Part shown: positions 1 through 7,567 of the stretch, piece by piece
How the letters are laid out: each line of letters begins with the position of its first letter
Position numbering within the stretch: position 1 is the first letter of the stretch
From: Ascidia mentula
Taxonomy: Eukaryota > Chordata > Ascidiacea > Phlebobranchia > Ascidiidae
DNA length: 64,000 nucleotides
Direction: 5' to 3'
NCBI GenBank assembly: GCA_947561715.1
Contig: OX387203.1
Span: 13,640,001-13,704,000 of the forward strand
Made by a program: the position numbers and the translations under genes
The notes under the pieces: model-generated
Seen by the model: only the letters and a program-made list of their open reading frames with translations
The model's database searches: none
What the model was told of the DNA's origin: nothing

Positions 1-167
1 TGGGCATTTCCCACCTCCGGTACTTATTCTCATAGAAATAAAATCATGCGCGCCCAAGTACAAAAGCAGCCTGGCCGCTGTACAGTAATTTGGCATAATG
101 AGCACGAGCCGGCGTCGTCGACGCGGCAACGACGGCGGGGGGCCTTAACAAACGATTACGTAGTTAA

Positions 168-213
168 AAAGTAGCCCGGACAGGACGTGATGCTTACCTT
201 ATTCAAATAGAAT
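168..213 (-). ncRNA. Spliced leader RNA gene, beta type
   Basis: The 16-nt leader lies at 198-213, reading from 213 downward, and is followed by a GTAAGC donor. The SL intron part has the beta form of the stem, with GUCC where alpha has GCCC. The 46-nt length follows the size I recall for Ciona SL RNA; the exact 3' end is not visible from sequence. It is the only intact SL gene left of element A. Confidence 0.85.
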
Positions 214-423
214 GTCGACTGGTGGCAGAGGGTCGGAGCTTGGCCTGGTGGGCACTTGGAGTGGTTGCGACATGGCAAGCACGTGGAATGGCGATTTTCA
301 ACACTGAGAGTGCAGCGGTAATCACCACGCTTGCAACGACAGAAAAGTATGCCTGCCGCTGGACAGTAATTGGGCATAATGAGCACGAGCCGTCGTCGTC
401 GACGCGGCAACGACGGCGGGGGG

Positions 424-461
424 CCTTTGCAAACGATTAAGTAGTTAAAAAGTAGCCCGGA
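424..461 (-). pseudogene. 3' remnant of SL-alpha gene split by element A
   Basis: SL nucleotides from about 34 onward remain here: the 3' arm of the stem, the U5 Sm-like site, and the downstream 3'-box-like GTTTGCAAAGG (424-434). The 5' part of the same gene is at 6652-6676, on the other side of element A. SL nucleotides 28-33 are missing. Confidence 0.8.
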
Positions 462-471
462 TACTATTTTA

Positions 472-497
472 TTCGGGGCACATCCTGTCCCCACGAA
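472..497 (-). promoter_or_regulatory. Conserved 3'-terminal stem-loop of element A
   Basis: The sense RNA can pair UUCG plus GGG with CCC plus CGAA across a loop of about 11 nt. GAATAAAATAG follows immediately and then the target. Element B has the same outer UUCG/CGAA arms with a different inner stem, so structure rather than sequence is kept. By analogy with other LINEs this is the likely site where the RT binds its template RNA. The AATAAA could also act as a polyadenylation signal. Confidence 0.6.
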
Positions 498-622
498 TAT
501 CACATCAAAGTTGAACAAGGTAAAAGGAGAACGCAACGAATAAAGGAATGGGTTTGACAATACACAGCGAAAAAAAAAAAAGAAAACGCAAAACACATAA
601 AAATAATCGCATGGGGAGCTAT

Positions 623-990
623 TGACCCCTAGTGGTTGGCTTAGTGTAGTGTAACTGACCACGTGTTGGCGCAGCTCAATGGCGGGCGAAGGCAATAGAC
701 ACGAATGGCAACAGAAAGGAAAAGGAGCGTATCGGACTGTGTACCGACCCCTAGTGTTTAGTCTGGCGTGGTGTTACTGACCACGTGTATGCGCAACTTA
801 ATGACGAGCGACAAGGGTGAACACGGATAATAACGCAAAAGGGAAAAAAAGGGCAACGGGAATCTGTATCGACCCCTAGTGCTTAGTTTGTGATGTGGCT
901 TAAGACCACTCGCGGCGTAATTAACTGACGAGCGTGTAATAACGAGTGCGAGTACAAAAATGAAGGCACAATGGCGCACGCTTACCAAAG
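623..990 (-). repeat. Three imperfect tandem repeats in element A 3' UTR
   Basis: Copies start near 623, 745 and 870 on the plus strand, with periods of 122 and 125 bp. Each opens with GACCCCTAGTG and continues with related blocks such as CTGACCACGTGT and GACGAGCG. The right edge is approximate. The array lies between ORF2 and the 3' stem-loop and is absent from element B, whose 3' UTR is half as long. Confidence 0.75.
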
Positions 991-1119
991 TAGGTGGCGT
1001 CATCTAGTGGTAATTTTCTGGATATTTTCTAGTCCACGAGTGGGCGATAATGTACGAAGGGAAAAGACGCTAAATCGCGAGGCCAAGTTTAAAAATTTAT
1101 GTTCCGCGAGTGGGCGCTT

Positions 1120-4100
1120 TTATGGGGTGTCGGTATGCGTGATGTTGAGCGTGTTTACGACATCGGCCAGGATTTCCTCGAGAAAGGGGTTGTCCCTATT
1201 TCGCTGGACAGCAAGTCTTAAGCGAAAGGAGGATTTGCATGATGTTACTAAGTGGCGGGGTATGTCGTTGATGGGGCGTGTGTCGTGTTTAATTCTGTTG
1301 CGTGTTTTCCAGATAGTGTGTGTTAGTGCGGTGTTTAACAGTGCTCCTAATGTTTTTGTGTAGGGTGTTGTATTGTGAAGTTGTGGAAATGTGATGTGTA
1401 AAGGGGTGTCGAAAGGACAGGTGTTTAGGTCAGATAAAGTTCGAAAGATGCCGCGAATTAAGGTGAGCAGAGGTTGAATAGAAGGACAGTTGTGGAATAG
1501 GTGAGTAAAAGTTTCAAAGGGGAATTTGCACAGGTAGCAGTGGGGTTGTTGATCCAAAGGAAGGTAAGATTTTTGACAGTTTAACGGAAGAATTTTATGT
1601 GTTAGCCGAAAATTAAAGGTTTTGAGATAGTTTGGAAAGATTGGGTGGTGAATTTGGTGCCAGTCGTTAAAGGGATGTGGTGTGTTGGTTTCGTCGATGA
1701 TCCGGAGATAGAGGGGTTTGAGTTTTTTGGTCATGAGCTCAGTTTCGGTGAGTTTGAAAGATTTGAGAAGATTGAGAATATGAAGATAGTGCGGAGAAGG
1801 TGTTGAAGCGTGTGGAAGAAAGTTTCTAGAACGAAGGTCAAAAAGTTTGCTAAGGGGAAGTCCAATGTTGTATTCTATAAAGGAAAGTTGTGGAGAGGTT
1901 GGGGATTCCAAAAGGCGGTGATTGTAATATTGCTTTATAGGAGAGAGAAGTGATAGGTCAGCGTAGAGGGGAATGTTTGCCGCGCCGTAACCGCCATGGT
2001 CACGACGGGCTGCCAGGATGTTGATTGGCAATGTTGGGTTGTGTGGGCCGACGACGAACTTTACCACAATGCCGTCGATCCGTTCTCGTTGCTGGGGAGA
2101 TAAAGGGTAAGTTTTACCAAGGTAAGAAATTTGGGGCAAAAGTAAAGTTTTTGAGAGGATGCATTTAGAATCAAAGGTAAGAAACGGGTTGCTGATAGAT
2201 TTGGCGCGGGATTGCAAAGAGGTAATTGTTTTGTGCCATGTCGCGGTAATGTCTGATGGTGCGCCTATCGGGGTGTTTAACGGAGTTATCGATTTAGGGT
2301 TCCACTTTATGTTACACAAGGTCGGGTCGTCCATGGGAGGTCGAAGGATGGCAATCGCTTCGGTTTTGGTGGGGTTTAGTTTTAATCCAGAAAATTTACC
2401 AAAATAATCAATGAGGCCGAGGGCTTTGGTGAGGGAGTGCCGATGCGCCACCACCAGGGTGACGTCATCAGCGTAAGCGATTGCCTTGGGTGTGTTGCGG
2501 CATGGCACTGGGGTTGAGTCGATAGAGGAATTATTTTGAAGGGCAACGAGGAGCGGATCTAGGGCAATCAGGAAGAGGTTCAGACTAAGGGGGTCACCTT
2601 GTCTGACTCCTCTCCTGATGGGAAAGTCCCTTGTGGCAAATCCGTTTATGAAGGCCCGGGAGTTGGCGCTAGAGTGAAGTGCAGAAAGGTAATTAGTAAA
2701 GCAAGTGGGAAAGCGTTTAAGAGTTAACTGGAGGAGTAGCCAAGAAAATGAAACAGAATCGAAGGCTTTTTGAAAATCGAGGGAAATGAAGTAAGTGTCC
2801 GAATTGATGGAGGAAGCGTGATGGTGGAGATCGCGTAGGAGAGAAGTTGCGTCGGTGGTGGAAGAGCCGGGGGTAGCGAATTGGTTTGAAGAAAGAATTT
2901 CGGGTATGAAGGGTTTGAGTCTGAGATTTAGAAGTTTGTGAAGAATTTTAAGGTCCGTATTTAGAAGAGAGATTGGCCGGTAATTAGTTAGAAGAGTGGG
3001 GTCATTTTTTTTGAAGATAAGGGTAAGATGTCCAAGGTTGTATTCTGAAGGGGTGTAGGAATTGAAATAGGAGAAGTTAAGAGCTTGGGTGAGGTCGGCC
3101 CCGATGAGGTCCCAGTACAGCGAGTAAAACTCGCTGCTGAGACCGTCGGGACCGGGGGTTTTGCCGGAAGGAAAGAGGGAAAGAGTTTTTCTAATTTCGT
3201 GTTGCGTGATGGGATTTGATAAGGTTTCAGTGTGTTGGTCCGGAATTAATTTAAGGGGAATTTTAGAAAATAAATTAGAGGGGTCAGGTATTGGAAGGTT
3301 TTGATTAGAGTATAGAGTTTCGAAGAATTGCCGAGTGTGAGAAAGAAGTTCCTTGGGGGTAGAGAGAGGGAGGCCGTGGTCGTCTTGTAGTTCGAAGATG
3401 GGATTGTGAATTCGTGATGGTAGTAATTCGGAGTAGAGTAATTTATCGGTAATGTTTTTAAAATGGGAGTCGGAGGAAAGAGATTTTAGAATAGAGTCAC
3501 GGGATTTAGAAAGGTAGAGAGAATTTAGGGATTTTTTAATAGATTGAAAGGAGCGAAAGTTTTCAGAAGAGGGATTGTCGTTGAGAATTTGGCGGGCGGT
3601 GTCGAGTTGTTGATGTAGGGTGTAGGTTTCTTCTCGGGATTGTTTAGCCAAACGTTTCGAATGTGTTTTTATCAGGGATTGAAATTTAAATTTAAGTGTC
3701 AGCCAGAAATCCATGGGGTTAGAGTGTAAAGGAGCGAGAGTTTGCCAAAGAGGATAGAAGCGATGAAAGTCGAGACGGAAAAGAGGGTCGTTGAGAGTTT
3801 TCGTATTATTTTTCCATGTGCCACGGCCTCTGGGTGGAGAAGAGATAAGGTTAAGAAAGACCGAAACTGAGTCATGGTCCGAAAAGGGGCAAGGAGTAAA
3901 TAGATGATTGTTGGGAGATAATGAAGAGGAAAGGTAAATGCGGTCTATTCTAGACTGAGAGTTTGGGGCGCGGCGGGAAAATTGACGGAGATTTGGGTTT
4001 AAAAGCCGAAAGGAATCCTGTAAATTGAAAGTGGTTAGTAATTTTATGAGGTTATAGCTGGGTTGTCGATTGGGTAGTGATGGGTGTCTGTCTAAGGTAG

Positions 4101-4578
4101 GGTCGGTTACGCAATTAAAATCACCAGTAAAAACAATTGGGTGGGTAGAAGAGATATAGGGGTAGAGAGAGTCGAAGAATTTGTTGTTGAATATGTAATT
4201 TTTTGTGCCGGAGGGTGCGTATATATTAACTAAGTGAAAGGTATGGGTCAGGGTTGATATATCGGCCGCAATAATGCGACCGTCAGAGTCAGAAGTTGAA
4301 TTAAGAATTCGGAGGCTGGAGGAGTTTAGAAGAACTGCGACACCCCCGTAGGCAGAGCCTTTTAGAGGTGCCGAGTTTAAGAGGATGGGGCCGTGGGTCC
4401 ATTCGGACTTCCACAGGGATTCGGTATGGGGGGTAGAGTGAGTTTCTTGGAGACAAAAAAGGTCAAATTTCAAAGAGGAAAGGTACCGAAATAGGGCTCT
4501 TCTCTTGGAGGCTTGACCGATGCCGTTGACGTTCAGTGTACATATGGACAGATAACTTGTCGGCTCCATCATATACAT
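1120..4578 (-). CDS. LINE A ORF2: APE endonuclease and reverse transcriptase
   Basis: The product is a 1152-aa retrotransposition enzyme that would nick target DNA and copy the element RNA onto it. The N-terminal APE-type endonuclease (about residues 10-245) keeps LNVNG (15), QETH (44), IYAPSG (119), GDFNC (152), RIDR (210) and SDHD (233). The reverse transcriptase (about 470-750) has GKTPGPDG, NYRPISLLNTD, LDFQKAFD (600), GVRQGDPLS and the catalytic YADD (702-705). A C-terminal C-x2-C-x8-H-x4-C finger lies near 1014-1031. I chose the ATG at 4578; two more in-frame ATGs follow within 10 codons, and upstream only a TTG extends the frame. It starts 83 nt after ORF1 stops. No stop or frameshift is seen. 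QETH and the RT block fit L1/Tx1 rather than R1, R2, Jockey or CR1. Confidence 0.95.
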   Translation of the reverse strand: MYMMEPTSYLSICTLNVNGIGQASKRRALFRYLSSLKFDLFCLQETHSTPHTESLWKSEWTHGPILLNSAPLKGSAYGGVAVLLNSSSLRILNSTSDSDGRIIAADISTLTHTFHLVNIYAPSGTKNYIFNNKFFDSLYPYISSTHPIVFTGDFNCVTDPTLDRHPSLPNRQPSYNLIKLLTTFNLQDSFRLLNPNLRQFSRRAPNSQSRIDRIYLSSSLSPNNHLFTPCPFSDHDSVSVFLNLISSPPRGRGTWKNNTKTLNDPLFRLDFHRFYPLWQTLAPLHSNPMDFWLTLKFKFQSLIKTHSKRLAKQSREETYTLHQQLDTARQILNDNPSSENFRSFQSIKKSLNSLYLSKSRDSILKSLSSDSHFKNITDKLLYSELLPSRIHNPIFELQDDHGLPLSTPKELLSHTRQFFETLYSNQNLPIPDPSNLFSKIPLKLIPDQHTETLSNPITQHEIRKTLSLFPSGKTPGPDGLSSEFYSLYWDLIGADLTQALNFSYFNSYTPSEYNLGHLTLIFKKNDPTLLTNYRPISLLNTDLKILHKLLNLRLKPFIPEILSSNQFATPGSSTTDATSLLRDLHHHASSINSDTYFISLDFQKAFDSVSFSWLLLQLTLKRFPTCFTNYLSALHSSANSRAFINGFATRDFPIRRGVRQGDPLSLNLFLIALDPLLVALQNNSSIDSTPVPCRNTPKAIAYADDVTLVVAHRHSLTKALGLIDYFGKFSGLKLNPTKTEAIAILRPPMDDPTLCNIKWNPKSITPLNTPIGAPSDITATWHKTITSLQSRAKSISNPFLTFDSKCILSKTLLLPQISYLGKTYPLSPQQRERIDGIVVKFVVGPHNPTLPINILAARRDHGGYGAANIPLYADLSLLSPIKQYYNHRLLESPTSPQLSFIEYNIGLPLSKLFDLRSRNFLPHASTPSPHYLHILNLLKSFKLTETELMTKKLKPLYLRIIDETNTPHPFNDWHQIHHPIFPNYLKTFNFRLTHKILPLNCQKSYLPLDQQPHCYLCKFPFETFTHLFHNCPSIQPLLTLIRGIFRTLSDLNTCPFDTPLHITFPQLHNTTPYTKTLGALLNTALTHTIWKTRNRIKHDTRPINDIPRHLVTSCKSSFRLRLAVQRNRDNPFLEEILADVVNTLNITHTDTP

Positions 4579-4661
4579 AAAAAACAAAACATTGTGTTAA
4601 AGCAAATACAAAAAGTAAACGACCAAAAAAAAATTTTGTTGCGTATCAATATGTGCGGTTT

Positions 4662-6389
4662 TTACAGTGTCGATGCATTAAAATCAGTGGGCAGCACGGT
4701 TCCGCATGAGCACCGTGCCACCTCTCCATGTTTAAGGTCGCGGAGAGATCCGCAGCTGCACGCAATTAATAGCCTGCGGCATGTTTTGTTGGTACAACGC
4801 GATGGGTTATAATAGTTTTTATCTGGAGCCCAGTTTCCGCAAGTACATTTGACATGGATGTCACCACAGAGGCATGTCATATTATTATACTTATTGTTTA
4901 GGGCGGAGCGGCAACATTTTGTACGCATTGTTTTCGGTGACGTACCGCTTTTATGGCGTTTTATCACCTGGGTAAAGCCTTCCTCATCGGTTGTCGACGA
5001 TTCCTTTCGATGCTTCGGCGTTGACGTCGCTGACGGGTTGGCGAACAGCTGGGCCAACGAGGAGTGTTGGGTGTGTTCGGGTGACGCAGGTTTGGTTGTG
5101 TTATCCACCGCGCCCTCGTGCGGCTTCTCGTTTGTGTTGGTGTTGTCGCCTGGTGAGACGGTTTGTTGCACGCACGTTGATGTGACGTCAGACGTCAACA
5201 TGGGTATCTCGTCAGCTGTTACTGCGCCCGCGTCAGCTGTTGTTGCTCCCGCGTCGGCTGTTGTTGTTCCCACGTCATCGTCAGCTGTTGTTGCGCCCGC
5301 GTCAGCTGTTGTTGCGCCCGCGTCAGCTGTTGTTGCGCCCGCGTCAGCTGATGTTGTTGCTCCCGCGTCAGCTGATGTGGTTGCGTGGGCGTTATCGCAC
5401 GCCTCTAGCACCGTGCGGGGATCGTTGCATTGCATCTCCTCGCTCGTTGCGGCAACCGACCCAGCGTCGGTTGCTTCTGGAGTCTTGCGGTGTTCGCCGC
5501 GCTGGTTCTTATCAGTAGTTGTAACAACCGACCCAGCGTCGGTTGCTTCTGCAGTCTTGCGGTGTTCGCCGCACTGCTCTTTATCACTCGTTGTAGCACC
5601 TGACACAACGTCGGGTGCTTCTGACGTCTTGCGGAGTTCACCGCACTGCTCTTTATTGGCTGTTGTAGCCATCGACCCAGCGTCGGTGGCTTCTGACGTC
5701 TTCTCTATCTCTACGCTTTGCGCCTTATCGGCCTTGCTTCTCGCTGCTTCGCGTTTCGCAGCTGCAGCTGCTTGCTTTTCGGAAATTTCTTTGCGAAAGC
5801 TTGGGCAGTCAACCTTGACATGTCCCATTTCGTGACAAAAATCACAACGTTTTGGCTGCCCTGGATAGTCAACCTCAATTTGATTGTTCGATAGGCGCAA
5901 GCGCTCTGGTATCGGATTCAATTTCAGTACCGACGCCTTCATATACATAACACGTCGGCCTCCATAAACGTTATAATCATCGAACATCTTCCACCCTCTG
6001 TAGACAGGGGCGTACTTTTTAAAGTAATCCATTAGGGCTGGCATTTTTATGGTTGGTGGAACTTTGTTTAGAAAAACCCTTATTTCATCGTCGCAGCGAG
6101 CTGTAGCGAACACTGCTTTTTGGCTGTTTCGTAATGCGGCAGCCAAGTTGCGCGCCTTTTCCATTGTTGGTGTAAAGAATTTAACCCGTCCATTGGGGTA
6201 ATTAAACAGCCCAGTTAGAGATAGTCGAACACTGACTTTCTCCTTCTTCAGAAGCGCATAAATTTCGGCGCGTTTGAGCCCGGGGTTAAAGCGAGCGTCA
6301 ACTTCTAGGTTTTCGTCCGTCTTGAACGGATCTTCTGGCACAGATTGGGCCGGCACACTTGGCCCAGCTACAACACTGGCATAGCTCAT
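4662..6389 (-). CDS. LINE A ORF1: nucleic-acid-binding protein with CCHC knuckle and Cys-rich C terminus
   Basis: The product is a 575-aa ORF1 protein, expected to coat element RNA in a ribonucleoprotein particle. Residues 25-175 form a mixed alpha/beta region that may hold one or two RRM-like folds (inference). A single zinc knuckle, C-x2-C-x4-H-x4-C, is at 182-195. An Ala/Lys-rich segment follows, then four 24-aa repeats containing KTxEA, then a run of short TTADAGA repeats. The C-terminal 84 residues (492-575) hold 12 cysteines in a pattern shared with element B. The ATG at 6389 (MSYASVV) is chosen because it aligns with the element B start; upstream codons are open but include only non-ATG starts until 6446. 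The protein is intact. Confidence 0.92.
   Translation of the reverse strand: MSYASVVAGPSVPAQSVPEDPFKTDENLEVDARFNPGLKRAEIYALLKKEKVSVRLSLTGLFNYPNGRVKFFTPTMEKARNLAAALRNSQKAVFATARCDDEIRVFLNKVPPTIKMPALMDYFKKYAPVYRGWKMFDDYNVYGGRRVMYMKASVLKLNPIPERLRLSNNQIEVDYPGQPKRCDFCHEMGHVKVDCPSFRKEISEKQAAAAAKREAARSKADKAQSVEIEKTSEATDAGSMATTANKEQCGELRKTSEAPDVVSGATTSDKEQCGEHRKTAEATDAGSVVTTTDKNQRGEHRKTPEATDAGSVAATSEEMQCNDPRTVLEACDNAHATTSADAGATTSADAGATTADAGATTADAGATTADDDVGTTTADAGATTADAGAVTADEIPMLTSDVTSTCVQQTVSPGDNTNTNEKPHEGAVDNTTKPASPEHTQHSSLAQLFANPSATSTPKHRKESSTTDEEGFTQVIKRHKSGTSPKTMRTKCCRSALNNKYNNMTCLCGDIHVKCTCGNWAPDKNYYNPSRCTNKTCRRLLIACSCGSLRDLKHGEVARCSCGTVLPTDFNASTL
5212..5704 (-). repeat. In-frame coding repeats in ORF1 of element A
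   Basis: Two repeat types lie side by side. Plus-strand 5414-5704 holds four 72-bp copies, each encoding 24 residues beginning KTxEA. Plus-strand 5212-5391 holds 18-21-bp copies encoding TTADAGA-like heptads, about eight in all. All lengths are multiples of three, so copy-number change would not break the frame. The region is GC-rich compared with the rest of the element. Confidence 0.85.
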
Positions 6390-6651
6390 TCTGGCACAAA
6401 ATTGTGTGTTCACAAAACAGACACACACTGGTCGCTGGCAGATCACCTCTCCTACCTAAGGCAGCAGCCCTGAAAAGGGCCGGGCTAACTAACACAGCGA
6501 CCGCAAGCCTCCTCAAGAATATCATAAACAAACAGGCAAATTGAGACTGAAAGCGGTTCCAAATAAATGTAAAGACTTCCAAAACTCTCCTCACGCAATT
6601 TGATTATTATGAAAAATGGCTAGGCTTGTAAATCAATAGAGTAACTCAAGT
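6390..6651 (-). promoter_or_regulatory. Element A 5' UTR with conserved hairpin block
   Basis: This is a non-coding leader of 262 bp. A block shared with element B lies near 6425-6490: a hairpin with GCCCT/AGGGC arms (6467-6480), then a conserved TAGGAGAGGTGA and CTGCCAG on the sense strand. The remaining leader, next to the SL junction, shows no similarity to element B that I can see. I see no TATA box. Transcription could come from the SL promoter just upstream. Confidence 0.55.
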
Positions 6652-6676
6652 GTGATGCTTACTTTTCAAATAGAAT
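6652..6676 (-). pseudogene. 5' remnant of SL-alpha gene split by element A, altered at donor
   Basis: This piece holds the SL start (6676) to about nucleotide 27. Relative to the intact SL genes it lacks 2 nt at the leader/donor boundary: the leader reads ATTCTATTTGAAAA before GTAAGC. Sequence upstream of 6676 is unchanged from the array consensus. The element 5' end follows directly. Confidence 0.8.
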
Positions 6677-6702
6677 GTCGACTGGAGGGAATGGGGCGGA
6701 GG

Positions 6703-6729
6703 TTGGCCTGGTGGGCACTTGGAGTGGTT
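6703..6729 (-). promoter_or_regulatory. PSE-like block upstream of the element A-occupied SL gene
   Basis: This is the 27-nt block at -27 to -53 of the SL start, identical in alpha and beta genes although their flanks differ. Position and conservation suit a proximal sequence element of a Pol II snRNA-type promoter. It is intact here, so this promoter may drive element A. Confidence 0.5.
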
Positions 6730-7063
6730 GGGACATCGCAAGCGCGTGGAATGGCAATTTCCAACACTGAGTGCCGCCGTATTTGCCACATTTGCATCGA
6801 CAAGGAGAGCATCCTAGCCTCTGGACAGCAATAGGGCATGGTGAGCAAGCATGCTCTGTGACGTCACAATTTCTATTGTGACAGAGGTCTACACGGTGGG
6901 CATTTCCCACCTCCGGTACTTATTCTCATAGAAATAAAATCATGCGCGCCCAAGTACAAAAGCAGCCTGGCCGCTGTACAGTAATTTGGCATAATGAGCA
7001 CGAGCCGGCGTCGTCGACGCGGCAACGACGGCGGGGGGCCTTAACAAACGATTACGTAGTTAA

Positions 7064-7109
7064 AAAGTAGCCCGGACAGGACGTGATGCTTACCTTATTC
7101 AAATAGAAT
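7064..7109 (-). ncRNA. SL RNA gene, beta type (representative)
   Basis: The leader is at 7094-7109 and the donor GTAAGC directly follows. The intron part reads CACGTCCTGTCC then GGGC, giving a 4-bp stem with one G-U pair. CTACTTTTTAAC follows as an Sm-like site. The downstream 3'-box position reads GTTTGTTAAGG, a weaker match than in alpha. The upstream region is A-type. Confidence 0.85.
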
Positions 7110-7319
7110 GTCGACTGGTGGCAGAGGGTCGGAGCTTGGCCTGGTGGGCACTTGGAGTGGTTGCGACATGGCAAGCACGTGGAATGGCGATTTTCAACAC
7201 TGAGAGTGCAGCGGTAATCACCACGCTTGCAACGACAGAAAAGTATGCCTGCCGCTGGACAGTAATTGGGCATAATGAGCACGAGCCGTCGTCGTCGACG
7301 CGGCAACGACGGCGGGGGG

Positions 7320-7330
7320 CCTTTGCAAAC
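7320..7330 (-). terminator. snRNA-type 3' box downstream of SL-alpha (representative)
   Basis: The minus strand reads GTTTGCAAAGG about 14 nt past the presumed RNA end. It resembles the metazoan snRNA 3' box (GTTT, 0-3 nt, AAA, purine), which directs 3' end formation of Pol II snRNAs. The motif recurs after every alpha gene. Confidence 0.5.
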
Positions 7331-7344
7331 GATTAAGTAGTTAA

Positions 7345-7390
7345 AAAGTAGCCCGGACAGGGCGTGATGCTTACCTTATTCAAATAGAAT
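7345..7390 (-). ncRNA. SL RNA gene, alpha type (representative)
   Basis: The leader is at 7375-7390, then GTAAGCATCAC, then a stem GCCC-TGTCC-GGGC (SL nt 28-40), then CTACTTTTTAAC as Sm-like site. This is the gene type used as target by elements A and B, which replace the 5' arm and loop of the stem. The 3' end is set by the 46-nt size recalled for Ciona SL RNA, so it may be off by a few nt. Confidence 0.87.
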
Positions 7391-7416
7391 GTCGACTGGA
7401 GGGAATGGGGCGGAGG

Positions 7417-7443
7417 TTGGCCTGGTGGGCACTTGGAGTGGTT
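7417..7443 (-). promoter_or_regulatory. PSE-like conserved block of SL promoter (representative)
   Basis: This lies at -27 to -53 from the alpha start at 7390. These 27 nt are identical in the beta upstream region (7136-7162), while the adjacent -8 to -26 segment differs at several positions. Such a pattern fits a factor-binding site like the PSE bound by SNAPc. No TATA box is seen at -25 to -30. Confidence 0.5.
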
Positions 7444-7567
7444 GGGACATCGCAAGCGCGTGGAATGGCAATTTCCAACACTGAGTGCCGCCGTATTTGC
7501 CACATTTGCATCGACAAGGAGAGCATCCTAGCCTCTGGACAGCAATAGGGCATGGTGAGCAAGCATG

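Larger units (their letters stand above)
1..461 (-). repeat. Partial SL-RNA repeat unit at left edge
   Basis: This is the 3'-most part of the tandem SL repeat before element A. It begins inside the 433-bp B subunit and contains one intact SL-beta gene and the full 281-bp A-type region. It stops inside an SL-alpha gene at the element A junction. The sequence matches 31259-31719 at a constant offset of 31,258. Confidence 0.93.
462..6651 (-). mobile_element. LINE element A: full-length L1/Tx1-type retrotransposon in an SL RNA gene
   Basis: This is a 6.19-kb non-LTR retrotransposon, sense on the minus strand. In order it has a 5' UTR of about 260 bp, ORF1 (RNA-binding type), an 83-nt spacer, ORF2 (endonuclease and reverse transcriptase) and a 658-bp 3' UTR. 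The 3' UTR ends in a stem-loop followed by GAATAAAATAG, with no poly(A) tail. Both ORFs are open, so it looks structurally competent. It sits in an SL-alpha gene between SL nucleotides 27 and 34, in the same orientation as that gene, with no target-site duplication. QETH in the endonuclease, NYRPISLLNTD in the RT and the C-terminal CCHC point to the L1/Tx1 superfamily. The exact clade needs a phylogeny. Confidence 0.93.

Noticed and set aside
4849..5835. Plus-strand 328-aa ORF rich in Ala, Val and Ser
   Set aside because: It is the antisense shadow of the in-frame repeats in ORF1 of element A. The repeats keep all frames free of stops. The same applies at 36107-37093 and 19635-20375.
462..6651. 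R1/R2-type rDNA element or telomere-specific LINE
   Set aside because: Flanks are SL repeats, not 28S rDNA or telomeric repeats. ORF2 has an APE endonuclease and L1/Tx1-type RT motifs, and ORF1 has one CCHC knuckle rather than three.
7118..7336. Plus-strand 72-aa ORF present in every unit
   Set aside because: It lies antisense to the SL gene's promoter and spacer, starts at GTG, and has no recognisable domain. It is an expected by-product of a homogeneous repeat.
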